Shown: positions 11,501 to 20,749 of the stretch, in pieces
How the letters are laid out: each line of letters begins with the position of its first letter
Numbering within the stretch: the first letter of the stretch is position 1
From: Gammaproteobacteria bacterium
Lineage (GTDB): Bacteria > Pseudomonadota > Gammaproteobacteria > Tenderiales > Tenderiaceae
DNA length: 38,509 nt
Assembly: GCA_021731365.1 (NCBI GenBank)
Contig: JAKFXL010000051.1
Coordinates: 1-38,509, forward strand
Direction of reading: 5' to 3'
Program-made: the position numbers and the translations under genes
The notes under the pieces: generated by a model
Database searches by the model: none
What the model was told of the DNA's origin: nothing
Seen by the model: only the letters and a program-made list of their open reading frames with translations

Positions 11501-11870
11501 GTTGCTGATTGTTCAGCAGGGTGGTGCCGGTATTGTTAAGGGTGATGGTGGTGGCGCGGGGCGAACCGGCATATAGATTACCGCCTGGCGCGGCCACACT
11601 CATGGTGCCATCCACTGTATTGGCGGCGGCGACCACGGCAAATTGATCGATGTTGGAGCTGAGTGGCAGACCGGGTAGGCCGCCAATGGTGTAATTGATG
11701 CTGGCAACGTTGCTGATGATGGTGCCAGGGGGGACGGCCAGGGTCGTGGTTGACCAGAGCAGTACCAGGAATCCGAGAAGGGTTGTTATATAAAGGTGTA
11801 AGGGGGCCCGCTGCCCGGCCATTGGGCCGGGACAGAGAGCTGTGATTGCCCTTACAACAGTGCAGGACAT
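5562..11870 (-). CDS. Large envelope protein: DUF11-like modules, OmpA-type domain and C-terminal outer-membrane beta-barrel
   Basis: The protein is 2102 residues. A hydrophobic export signal ends near TTTLA (about residue 45). The start at 11870 lies 5 nt after the upstream stop, which suggests translational coupling; an ATG at 11822 is an alternative that places the signal at the very N-terminus. Domains in order are: an ISNVASINY strand shared with the upstream gene; beta-sandwich modules; DUF11-like modules near 520-575 and 763-805; an SdrD-B or carboxypeptidase-regulatory-like module near 637-700 (DGRYAISDERGMFHF); an OmpA C-terminal domain near 897-1007 with NQILSEYRA and GRAANRRVE; further beta domains; and from about 1277 a long series of amphipathic strands ending FLRFRMKFDQ, typical of an outer-membrane barrel. 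It probably spans the outer membrane while holding peptidoglycan through the OmpA domain. Whether the N-terminal part is exposed or periplasmic cannot be decided from sequence. Confidence 0.8.
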   Translation of the reverse strand: MSCTVVRAITALCPGPMAGQRAPLHLYITTLLGFLVLLWSTTTLAVPPGTIISNVASINYTIGGLPGLPLSSNIDQFAVVAAANTVDGTMSVAAPGGNLYAGSPRATTITLNNTGTTLLNNQQLTITAPLNSQVTLNGSGVTLAASMSNSTTTSYIFNVADLPVAGSQDLQLVLTAAPTAVSRPQTFTVAHSVDGTTLQQQSLTLNALPRTAARLEILQHSLSNRALSAIVNATLIRGESGTFTPIAPPTLPEAPDRLVTDGPITLEPANVFSNIQTLFIRLTDPDQNLDSMVQESLDITIKLPDRDDYVTLRILETGIATGIFSGYVTFEKNSASSSGALPVKSNSKLLVSYTDTIDGDDSVAESVLIDPYGVVFDSATGQPLDGYTVQMVDTDTGLPATVYGDDGVSSYPATVVTGSPVTDSSGNLYSYNTGEYRFPLAPAGNYRLVVTPPSSAQYRWPSTQSTEQLYNLSRSNLAITLGSRGERFPLLPGPPLHIDIPVDPLTTQLYLQRSANRESVATGDLIRYSVQIENSTATTLNDVVLTESLPHGFRLEPDSINMDSSPQPPATIEPQGTTFTLNLGAMIAGERRQISYVSAVGAARQGQASSSSHARANSGAANSNHARHDAMVFDELMRGRALLLGQIIINPTDNDPTPNDGLKGVRIYMEDGRYAISDERGMFHFDNLTPGNHLVQLDTATLPDHYSLVMGDQDTRNAHSPSSQFIDLQGGTLWRTEFHVARKPTPTGELSLQLSNTAPDRQGNIPYQITLENRGVSASNLRLTLMIPATTHYQPGSSHVGGHPVGDPDIVGNVLTYRLNNDYPSGNWQRQLHLTLQGDAGNSASGDSRELTTKASLQFDTPAQQNQRLPLLQHTFTLTTEQLKQGEQKVLAESLTLDNFNGSSNDLSEEHKTVVQQLAERWASQDIHIHAIGHSDSRDIIQKEKEDQPLFANNQILSEYRAHEVANQLRQQLSLPASRISFESKGEDEPVASNATAAGRAANRRVELHIYRVITTTTPHIHGTATTSERLSSTITGLTPGEQPITTATVTTTTEYNSQWLASQAASIEWLLPQPQERPALPTTNIAIKHHSGQNVTLTLNGQPVAAMNFNGTLSNSQGAAVSHWGGVDLNEGDNLFHATISNAQGEVIQQLNRNLHYSSAPVRAEIVPALSTLIADSITPPVIAVRLYDKDNHPIHAGMEIEYQIDPPHQPAQKDFNTDNMVAAPGRRHYATSDNDGLILIKLAATNSTDDLRLQLPLAHNRTVELKSRLQAKTRDWILVGLAEGEAGFNSLSGNMEALDGNAAQDHLYQDQRIAFFAKGQVLGKWLLTLAYDSDKAQPQKQGNDPALFQAIDPGSYYTVYGDAGQNGFDAASSKKLYLKLERDEFYLLFGDYQTNLNDTKLARYDRTLTGIKSRYQNEQYNLMLFISENSQSFAKDELRGQGSTGPYPLSRSNVALNSEKVVLEVRDRFRSEQIISSTLLARHSDYDINYLEGNITFREPVFSTDANLHPQYIVIKYESYNGDSQTTIGGRAEVKVNDQLKIGVTQVSEGRASGDALLGAADLHYKFTDATTLRLETARSLIADEGSGNAYLAEVEHQTANSSSKLYLLDNDSHFGLGQTNASENGMYKQGVETQLRASDTINIKGQLYRQESSLSHASRDLAEAQGEISLGATRLRAGLREVQDQRGDNSQQQSEQLTAGISQQLLDSKVTLRADREINLNNGNDSIDFPDKTRLGADYHITQKISLFAEQEVANSDLRDTRQRRLGIKSTPWNGAEIYSGLSHSSSDNGTATSANVAARQRWQLTPQWSVDAGIEQSQTLSQNQNQNQNQSSGPTLNPPAATPFNLNSGFAIGSNEDFSAASFGVTYSDKGWLWSSRIESRSGNLSDRRRLATSVQTSPHNDLSMLASINLLTSSSAQGEQQDSSTVQLGAAYRPGNSRWLLLDKLTLKKERHTNSTLDSSGWRIINLFNANYREGRWQTSLQYGAKSVKEQIDGRHYSQFVDLSGVESRYDLTPEWDIGLHGNILHAWQLNQYSYNSGVSVGHTVAKNIWLSLGYNFNGFRDSDFSRSSYTSPGLFLRFRMKFDQTTVKEAIQWASQ
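6371..6394. repeat. Hexanucleotide repeat GGTTCT
   Basis: There are three perfect GGTTCT copies and one GATTCT copy. On the minus strand they encode alternating Asn-Gln (NQNQNQNQ) inside the barrel region of the large envelope protein, probably in an exposed loop. Changes in copy number would keep the reading frame. Confidence 0.7.
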
Positions 11871-11875
11871 TAGCG

Positions 11876-12937
11876 TTACTGTATTTCAGCCCTGATTTTG
11901 ACGGTTGCCGACTGTCCAGCCGTCAACACGATGCCGTTGACGGTCACCAGCTGCCCGGCCACCGTCCCCTGATCCGCATCACTGGCGTCAGTCAGGGCCG
12001 TTGCCGCACCCGAGTAAAGGTTGGGTGAGGTGATCTGCATCGACCTGCCAGCAGCAAAGTTATTGCTGGTAGGGGGGATGGTCAGATTGGCAGCCAGGGT
12101 ATCGGTGAGCACAATGGCATCGGCCTGAGCGCCACCGGCACCGTTACTGATGGTGATGGTGTATTCCACCACTGCGCCGGGGATGTGCAGCGGGCTGACA
12201 CCGAGGTTGACCGGATCCCAGACCACAGCGGATGTTTTGCCGATGGTCAGGGATGAGGTGACCGCCGTGTAGGTCAGGCTGGTGGAGTGGGTCTTGTCCC
12301 GTGTGGCATCCCCTGGGGCACTGCCAGCACCGTCGGCATAGACATACTGCTTGGTGGTTTTAACATCAGCCGCTTCCGCAGGGATGGGCCCGGCCGCACT
12401 GGCCAGGGCAGCCACTGCCTTCAGGTTGTAGCTGGCGGTCTGGGTATTGGTGGCGCCAGCGGGGATGTCGGCCTGGATAAAGACCACTTTGCCGAGGCCT
12501 GCTGCCAGATTGGTGATGGTGCTGGTCAATGTATCAGCGCCATTACGGATGCCATCGCCATCATCCACGTAGATGGCGACGTTGGTGGGGGTGAAGTTCA
12601 GGGTCCCCGCTACGGCGCTTAAGGCGTAGTCAAACGCCTCGTTGCCAGTATTGGTGACGGTGAATTTCAACACCTGTGCGGTGGTGCCAGGGGTGACGTT
12701 GATATTGCCCCCGGTGCCGGCAACCGTCAGATCCACCTTGGCGTCAACCATGAAGGTCTCCGTATTGCTGGTGATGGCGGTCTGTGCAGTGGAAGAGACA
12801 TCGTAATTGACGGTTGCACTGTTGCTGATGTTGGTGCCGGAGGCGGTTAACGCCAGGGCGTGTGGTGACGTGGTCATGATGATCAGCGCGGCGGCACCGA
12901 TGCTGAGCCTTTTGTTGTTGGTTTGTATCCTGTTCAT
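11876..12937 (-). CDS. Exported DUF11-like repeat protein
   Basis: The protein is 353 residues with a signal peptide (MNRIQTNNKRLSIGAAALII... to ALA, about residue 29). Mature residues about 31-45 carry the NISNSATVNYDV strand also found at the start of the mature barrel protein. A beta-sandwich follows (VTNTGNEAFDYAL..., a DDGDGIRNGADT Asp-rich loop that could bind calcium). A DUF11-like module at about 235-350 contains WDPVNLGVSPLHIPGAVVEY and VLTDTLAANL. The same module occurs in the giant protein at 1-300. The start is fixed by an AGGAGA site at 12946-12951, 8 nt upstream. The stop is only 5 nt before the next gene. It is probably a periplasmic or surface structural subunit; no enzymatic motif is visible. 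Confidence 0.8.
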   Translation of the reverse strand: MNRIQTNNKRLSIGAAALIIMTTSPHALALTASGTNISNSATVNYDVSSTAQTAITSNTETFMVDAKVDLTVAGTGGNINVTPGTTAQVLKFTVTNTGNEAFDYALSAVAGTLNFTPTNVAIYVDDGDGIRNGADTLTSTITNLAAGLGKVVFIQADIPAGATNTQTASYNLKAVAALASAAGPIPAEAADVKTTKQYVYADGAGSAPGDATRDKTHSTSLTYTAVTSSLTIGKTSAVVWDPVNLGVSPLHIPGAVVEYTITISNGAGGAQADAIVLTDTLAANLTIPPTSNNFAAGRSMQITSPNLYSGAATALTDASDADQGTVAGQLVTVNGIVLTAGQSATVKIRAEIQ

Positions 12938-12945
12938 CTTTGTAA

Positions 12946-12951
12946 TCTCCT
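12946..12951 (-). promoter_or_regulatory. Ribosome binding site of the 353-residue protein
   Basis: The minus strand reads AGGAGA, 8 nt before the ATG at 12937. It confirms the start that gives a complete signal peptide. Confidence 0.75.
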
Positions 12952-13155
12952 GTCTGGGGTCCTCCCTGACCCGGTTGGCACGTCTCCCGCGTGCCCATCT
13001 GATAATTTCTACTGCGTGTCAGATTGAAACAATGGTGGTCGTCAGTGCGGTGATCCGCGGATTCGGGCCAGGATCTTAATGTCACAAAACGCCCGGCAGG
13101 CGCTGTTGGTGGGTGGGTTGTGGTCCATGTTTAAATGCCTCATTGTCTGTTTGGC

Positions 13156-13638
13156 TCAGCGCACCAGGGCGTGAAAATTGACACTGCCACTGGCATCGGG
13201 CGCGATGCTTTTCAGGGTCCAGCGAATATGGCTGTAGTCATTGGCGGTGGCGGGGCGTGGTTTGCCGTCGCTGCCGGTGATGGTCAGGTTGGCCGGAGTA
13301 TCAAACTGCTTGCCACCATCCACGGAGTAACTGACGCTGGCATTTGCCTGGGAAGCGCTGTGGGTGATGTAGGCGGTATCGCTGGGGATTGGGTTGGTGA
13401 TCACCACGTTTTCTGCAATTACTTTGCCCTTGTTGCGGTAGTGGGTGGTGTAGACAATGGTGTCGCCGGGCACAACAGAGGTGGGGTTGGTGAGGGTGAT
13501 CACCTGCTTGCCATTGGCATCCTGGCTGATGATCTGCTCCTGGGCGACCATGGTGAGCTCAATGCCGCCGTCAGCCCATGCTGCTCCGATGCCTGACAGT
13601 ACCAGCAGTAGTAGTGCGGTGAGGTTGCCTATCTTCAT
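13156..13638 (-). CDS. Small exported DUF11-like protein
   Basis: The protein is 160 residues from the ATG at 13638. The frame continues upstream to 13713, but 13638 is preferred because AAGGAG (13647-13652) lies 8 nt upstream and because translation from here begins directly with a signal peptide (MKIGNLTALLLLVLSGIGAAWA). The mature part is a single beta-sandwich of the DUF11 type: VVPGDTIVYTTHYRNKGK, then ENVVITNPIPSDTAYI, then SYSVDGGKQFDTPANLTI, ending in a WTLKSIAPDASGSVNFHALVR strand. It is the first gene of the minus-strand block, 218 nt ahead of the 353-residue protein. A single-module protein of this kind could be a periplasmic partner or minor subunit of the larger multi-module proteins. 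This is inferred from context only. Confidence 0.8.
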   Translation of the reverse strand: MKIGNLTALLLLVLSGIGAAWADGGIELTMVAQEQIISQDANGKQVITLTNPTSVVPGDTIVYTTHYRNKGKVIAENVVITNPIPSDTAYITHSASQANASVSYSVDGGKQFDTPANLTITGSDGKPRPATANDYSHIRWTLKSIAPDASGSVNFHALVR

Positions 13639-13646
13639 GTGTAGTG

Positions 13647-13652
13647 CTCCTT
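13647..13652 (-). promoter_or_regulatory. Ribosome binding site deciding the 13638 start
   Basis: The minus strand reads AAGGAG with 8 nt to the ATG at 13638. It argues against the longer upstream reading from 13713, which would bury the signal peptide behind 25 extra residues. Confidence 0.75.
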
Positions 13653-13944
13653 GAGGTTGTTTTTCCTGTGTCATGGATATCTGTTTCTGGCGTTCTACTG
13701 CGGGTGGTGACATGGGCGCTGTTCCGACTGTCTTTATTCAATCTATATAAAGCAATATATGAGCCATTTTGTGTGATTTTCTGTAAATAAATTTAAAATC
13801 AATGAGATAGAACAACTTTTGCAGCCACTCCCGATTTGAGTTGGGCAGGGGCGGGTTATTAATCATTTTTTAATGCCTGTTTATGGGATAACGGATTAAT
13901 ATTCAGTGAATTAAAGGTGTTTGATGTTGAAAAGAGCCATAAAG

Positions 13945-13961
13945 GTGTCATGAAGTGTCAC
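13945..13961 (+). promoter_or_regulatory. Pho-box-like direct repeat (one base short)
   Basis: GTGTCAT and GTGTCAC are direct repeats separated by three bases (13945-13951 and 13955-13961), giving a 10-bp period. The PhoB box is two CTGTCAT-type repeats 11 bp apart, so this resembles an OmpR/PhoB-family site but is one base short. A lone CTGTCAC follows at 13986-13992. Binding is inferred, not shown. Confidence 0.35.
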
Positions 13962-14051
13962 AATTGTTTTGTTTTTTTGAGATGGCTGTCACTGTTTTAT
14001 AAAAATAAATAAAATCAATCAGTTGTATTTTTATTGCGAGGGCAAAAAATT

Positions 14052-14064
14052 GTCACAATGTGAC
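14052..14064. promoter_or_regulatory. 13-bp palindrome GTCACA-A-TGTGAC
   Basis: This is a perfect 6-bp inverted repeat around one base, in the divergent region about 85 bp before the guaB -35. It looks like a dimeric-regulator operator. Its half-site TGTGA is CRP-like, but the order of the halves is reversed and the spacing is wrong for CRP, so the regulator is unknown. Confidence 0.45.
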
Positions 14065-14147
14065 CATCCGTTCTTGAGGTGGTGGCGACTGAGTGGCTTT
14101 TTAGGGGGGGTAAACGTGGGTAGGCACGAAGGGCAAGGCCCCACTCT

Positions 14148-14176
14148 TTACCAAAAGGGCATTGGCGACGTATAAT
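14148..14176 (+). promoter_or_regulatory. guaB promoter
   Basis: TTACCA (4 of 6 to TTGACA) is followed by 17 bp and a perfect TATAAT at 14171-14176. The start of transcription would be near 14183, giving a leader of about 20 nt before the guaB ATG. Confidence 0.75.
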
Positions 14177-14189
14177 TCCGCTCTTTTAA

Positions 14190-15665
<1,476 letters not shown>

Positions 15666-15743
15666 CCCGACTGTGGGGCGGGTGTGGCGTATGGCGCGCT
15701 GCACCCGTTACATCAACCTCAACTTCAGCGAAGCTTATCTGAC

Positions 15744-17315
15744 ATGAATATCCATTCTGACCGTATTTTAATTCTCGATTTTGGCTCCCAGTACACCCAG
15801 CTGATCGGCCGCCGTGTGCGTGAGGCGGGGGTCTATTGTGAACTGCACCCCTGGGACATCAGCGAGGCCGATATTCGCGCCTTTGCCCCGAAGGGGATCA
15901 TCCTCTCCGGTGGGCCGGAGAGCACGGTAGCGACCGATGCCCCGACCGCCCCGGCGCTGGTATTTGAGCTGGGGGTGCCGGTCTTTGGTATCTGTTACGG
16001 GATGCAGACCATGGCGGTGCAGCTGGGGGGACGGGTTGAAAACGCGGATCACCACGAGTACGGCTACGCCGAAGTGCGTGCCCTTGGCGATACGGCGCTG
16101 TTAAACAATATTGAAGACCATACGGCGGATGAGGGACACGGCATTCTTGATGTCTGGATGAGTCATGGCGACCGTGTGGTGGCGATTCCGCCTGGTTTTA
16201 AACTGATGGCCTCTACTGAGTCTGCCCCCATCTCCGGCATGGCCGATGAGGCGCGCCATTTTTACGGCGTCCAGTTTCACCCCGAGGTGACCCATACCCG
16301 TCAGGGGCAGCGCATCCTCGAGCGTTTTGTGCATGAGATCTGTGGCTGTGGCGCTAGCTGGACCTCGGACAATATCGCCGAGGCGGCCATTACTTCTATT
16401 CGTGAGCAGGTCGGGAGTGATGGGGTGATCCTGGGGCTTTCTGGTGGTGTTGATTCTTCGGTAGTGGCGGCACTGCTGCACAAGGCGATTGGCAAACAGC
16501 TGGTCTGTGTCTTTGTGGATAATGGCCTGTTGCGCCACAACGAAGGGGATCAGGTGATGGCGACCTTCGCCCAGCATATGGGTGTAAAGGTGATCCGTGT
16601 TGATGCGGAGCAGCGTTTTCTGGATGCCCTGGCGGGTGTCAGTGATCCCGAGAAAAAACGTAAAGTGATCGGTAACCTGTTTGTGGAGATCTTTGATGAA
16701 GAGTCCCACAAACTCACCTCAGCCAAGTGGCTGGCGCAAGGGACCATCTACCCCGATGTGATTGAGTCGGCGGGGTCTAAAAATGGCAAGGCCCATGTCA
16801 TCAAGTCGCACCATAACGTGGGTGGTCTGCCGGAGAATATGAAACTCAAGCTGCTGGAACCGCTGCGTGAGCTGTTTAAGGATGAGGTGCGGAAGCTGGG
16901 TGTTGAGCTGGGACTGCCCTACGAGATGGTCTATCGTCACCCATTCCCTGGTCCCGGTCTGGGGGTGCGTATCCTGGGTGAAGTGAAAAAGCAGTATGCG
17001 GATATTTTACGTCTGGCGGACCACATCTTCATTGAAGAGCTGCGTAAACATGAGCTGTACGACAAAACATCCCAGGCGTTTGCGGTCTTTCTGCCAGTCA
17101 AATCCGTTGGTGTTACCGGGGACGGTCGCCGTTACGAATATGTGGTGGCACTGCGTGCTGTTGAGACCGTCGATTTTATGACCGCCCGCTGGGCCCATCT
17201 GCCCTACGTTTTTCTCGACCATGTATCGCGTCGCATTGTGAATGAAGTGGCCGGTATCTCACGGGTTGTCTATGACATTACCGGTAAACCACCCGGCACT
17301 ATCGAGTGGGAGTGA
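15744..17315 (+). CDS. guaA: GMP synthase (glutamine-hydrolysing)
   Basis: The protein is 523 residues from the ATG at 15744 (E. coli 525). The frame is open 20 codons further upstream, but [20 protein letters not shown] matches the family start. It converts XMP to GMP using ATP and glutamine. The class-I amidotransferase domain has the triad Cys84 (FGICYGMQ), His179 and Glu181 (FHPEVTH). The ATP-pyrophosphatase loop LSGGVDSS is at about 232-239. The C-terminal dimerisation domain ends [12 protein letters not shown], as in all GuaA. It is the second gene of guaBA. The following gene starts only about 70 nt later and is not a purine gene. Confidence 0.98.
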   Translation: MNIHSDRILILDFGSQYTQLIGRRVREAGVYCELHPWDISEADIRAFAPKGIILSGGPESTVATDAPTAPALVFELGVPVFGICYGMQTMAVQLGGRVENADHHEYGYAEVRALGDTALLNNIEDHTADEGHGILDVWMSHGDRVVAIPPGFKLMASTESAPISGMADEARHFYGVQFHPEVTHTRQGQRILERFVHEICGCGASWTSDNIAEAAITSIREQVGSDGVILGLSGGVDSSVVAALLHKAIGKQLVCVFVDNGLLRHNEGDQVMATFAQHMGVKVIRVDAEQRFLDALAGVSDPEKKRKVIGNLFVEIFDEESHKLTSAKWLAQGTIYPDVIESAGSKNGKAHVIKSHHNVGGLPENMKLKLLEPLRELFKDEVRKLGVELGLPYEMVYRHPFPGPGLGVRILGEVKKQYADILRLADHIFIEELRKHELYDKTSQAFAVFLPVKSVGVTGDGRRYEYVVALRAVETVDFMTARWAHLPYVFLDHVSRRIVNEVAGISRVVYDITGKPPGTIEWE

Positions 17316-17384
17316 ACGGGTGTTGGGCTGTCGCCCTGATGTGGTAACTAACGTATAGCGGAGGTTTGATATCTCTTCACGGTA

Positions 17385-19822
17385 ATGGACGGTGGGCGCA
17401 GGATGCGGGATTCAGGGCAGAGATCAACAGAGCGGCAGAACCGCCATCCGGCATCTGAGCCTGAGGATACCCGTGCATCATCAGCGAGTCCCCTGTTTGT
17501 TGATAACCGCCCCGCCGCCACTGCCCAGCGCCGGTTGGCCGCCAGTATTCATGCCAGCCCTGGCATGGTGGCCCAGCGCCAGCAGCTTTCCCGTACCTTT
17601 GGCAGCGCCTTGCAGTTACAGGGTGCCCCCCTTCAGTGTCGTGGCACCCCCCTCGATCTGCCCCGCGCTGGGGTGATCGTTGCTAATCGAAAAACCACTA
17701 TTCTAGGTCAAGTGGCTGTGCAGCAGGCCACCGCTGACTTCACCGCACTACAACAACATTGGCCCGCCCGTCTTCTGCTGGAGTTGGGTAACCCGGCGGT
17801 GAACAACTGGAATACCCTGCGAACCCAGCTGGATAACGACTGCCTGGCCGCCCCCAACACCGATGGCGATATCCTCGGGGCCAATATCCGTAATCTCATC
17901 CAGCTTGGCGGGCAGCTCTCTGTGGCGGCCGTGCCTGCCCATGCCGCGCTTCAGCCCGCGCTCACGGCCCTGACTGCGGCCAACAATAGCCCGCCATTGG
18001 CGGAGTTGGTGCTGCTGTTGGGTACGCTATGTGGCGGGGTTGATCAGGCGGTGCCACAGCTTGTTGCACTCGGGCAGCTGTTGCAGGTGGCGGGCGGTGG
18101 TGCCGCCACACTTATAAATCGTGCCTGTCCACTGGTCCACAACAGTGCCGCCAGCGCTGTGAATGTCGCCCTGTATCTGACGAGTTATAGCGCCAATCCA
18201 AAGGCGGATCTGGTCTCTGAACAGGTGCTGAGTGAAGAGGGGTTGGATATCAGCGCAGCTGCGGGGCGTATGACCTCGTTGGCCACCTGGGGTTATGACC
18301 TTGCGCTGGAGGGGTGGTCTGAAAGCCAGTCCGATACCCTCGCGCAGGAGGGGGTGGACAAGATCAAGCAAGATGCCCAGACCGAGAAGCTGCGGCTGGA
18401 GAGTGAGCTTCCCGCTGATCCGGGCAGTAAGCCTGTACGCGGGAAAAAGGAGAAGAGGGGGGCGTACGATAGCCGTGTACAGGGGTGGAATAAAGATAAA
18501 ACTGGTCGTGAGCAAGGTCAGGCGGCCATTCTAATAGAGGAGGGCAACGTCACCGGTGCTAATGCCAAAAAGCCCGGTCTCAAAAAGCAGCGCCATGACG
18601 AGATGAGTGGGTTTATGGTCAGCTGGACCGCCAGTCTCGGTGTTGAGCTTGCGGGCTGGACGCTGCAACTGGCGGAGGGTAGACAACCGGTGGCCGAGGC
18701 GCTGGCGACGCTGCAGGCCAGTGCGCAGTTGACGGGGCTGGATAAGCAGGATTGGGCGTCGTGGGCCATCGGTCTCTCCTCTGCCGCCACGGGTATTGCT
18801 GTTCTGCAACGGGCGGTGGAGCTTGCCATCCAGGCGGGGTGTGATCCACAGGTGGCGCGTATTGTGGCCGCTTACCAGCTCACCGACAGGCTCTCAACAC
18901 CCCAGCTCCAAAAGGTTGTCGCCGCCATGGCCACCTCACCCACCGAGATAGCGGAGATCATCAATTTCCTGCGGACACAGCTCCCCTTTGGCGATGCGCT
19001 GGATGCCCTGTACCGTGCTGTCACAGTGGGCCATGTGCCGGTGAAGGCGCTGGCTGCTTTTTGTGGTAGCAACGGTGTGGAGCTGACCGCCTGGGCGCTT
19101 ACCCATGGCGTAGGCAACCTCAAGGATAGTGAGAAGCTGCTCTCCCTGATTGGCGACAAAGTGAGTCAGGAGCAGCTGGCCAAACTCCTCAAAAAGGGGA
19201 GCACTGACGATCTGCTGTTCCTGCTGGGGCGTGTGGATTTCAACGAGCCGAACCCGGTTACACTGCTGAAGCTCTACACCAGAGCCGACTCTCTCCAGCT
19301 CAGAACCCTGCTTGCACCGCCTGCCGGCTTTTTCGCGCACAAGCTGGAGCTGTGGCTGGTCACCAAGGGGTATGTGGTTGCCGATATCATCACCCTGTTG
19401 GGCCTCACCTCGGCGGCGGTGATCGAAGTCATGGTCAACAATAGCGGTACCAATCCAACTACGGTGCTGGCCGCCTATCGCCAGCTCAATGCCGGTAATG
19501 GCGAGGATGTTAATGTGCTGAAGACGCTGATTCAGACCTACCCGGGCAAAAATCTACCGGTTCTTGTGGGTGCCCACCTCTCCAAGGGGGGGTGGAGCCA
19601 AGGTTCATTTACCAGTGCCATGGAGAGTATCTTCTACCACCACAACAAACACGGCGCGGGGCAGAGTGTCGAGCAATATACCCAGGATGCCCAGACCTGC
19701 TGGGCGGGTGGTGGCGCTTTTGACTGGACCGATGAGGAGGGGCGTAGCAGCAGAAAAATCCAGGGTCCACCGGGGGGCACCTTCACCTCAACCGGTGCCA
19801 TCTATTCGTTCTGGTACAGCTG

Positions 19823-19823
<1 letters not shown>
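17385..19823 (+). CDS. Candidate secreted toxin with DNRPxxxxQR leader and nuclease-like C-terminal tip
   Basis: The protein is 812 residues, a family I do not recognise as a whole. The start is 17385, or the ATG at 17403; neither has a good ribosome site. There is no Sec signal or membrane segment. Residues about 38-75 read FVDNRPAATAQRRL...SPGMVAQRQQLSRTF, the leader I associate with DUF4157 proteins, many of which are linked to extracellular contractile injection systems. The DUF4157 HExxH motif itself is absent. The middle (about 100-720) is Ala/Leu-rich and mostly helical, with a Lys/Glu-rich charged hinge at about 340-420. The last 80 residues differ in composition. They contain HHNKHG (752-757), a SVEQYTQDA helix, and GGTFTSTGAIYSFWYS at the end. 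This layout resembles small C-terminal RNase domains of polymorphic toxins (H, K, then a terminal S/T-aromatic strand). The stop overlaps the next start by one base, as in toxin-immunity pairs. The toxin role is inferred. Confidence 0.55.
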
Positions 19824-20624
<801 letters not shown>

Positions 20625-20749
20625 GCCGCCGTCTGAGTGGGGGGGGTGTGGTGAGGGTGCAGGTAATATTTTGTTGATCCCTGTCGATACTCTTCTGGGT
20701 TGAGAGTGTGTAGGTGGTATAGATGAATTTGGTTAAATAGGGTGGTGTG

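Noticed and set aside
13090-13106. Short GC hairpin followed by TTTT on the minus strand between the first two surface genes
   Set aside because: The stem is only 4 bp; too weak to call a terminator.
13999-14034. 8-bp inverted repeat ATAAAAAT / ATTTTTAT
   Set aside because: It is in very AT-rich DNA with a 20-nt loop, so it is expected by chance and too weak for a terminator.
14052-14064. CRP-type binding site
   Set aside because: The half-sites TGTGA/TCACA are in reversed order and one base apart instead of six, so this does not fit CRP.
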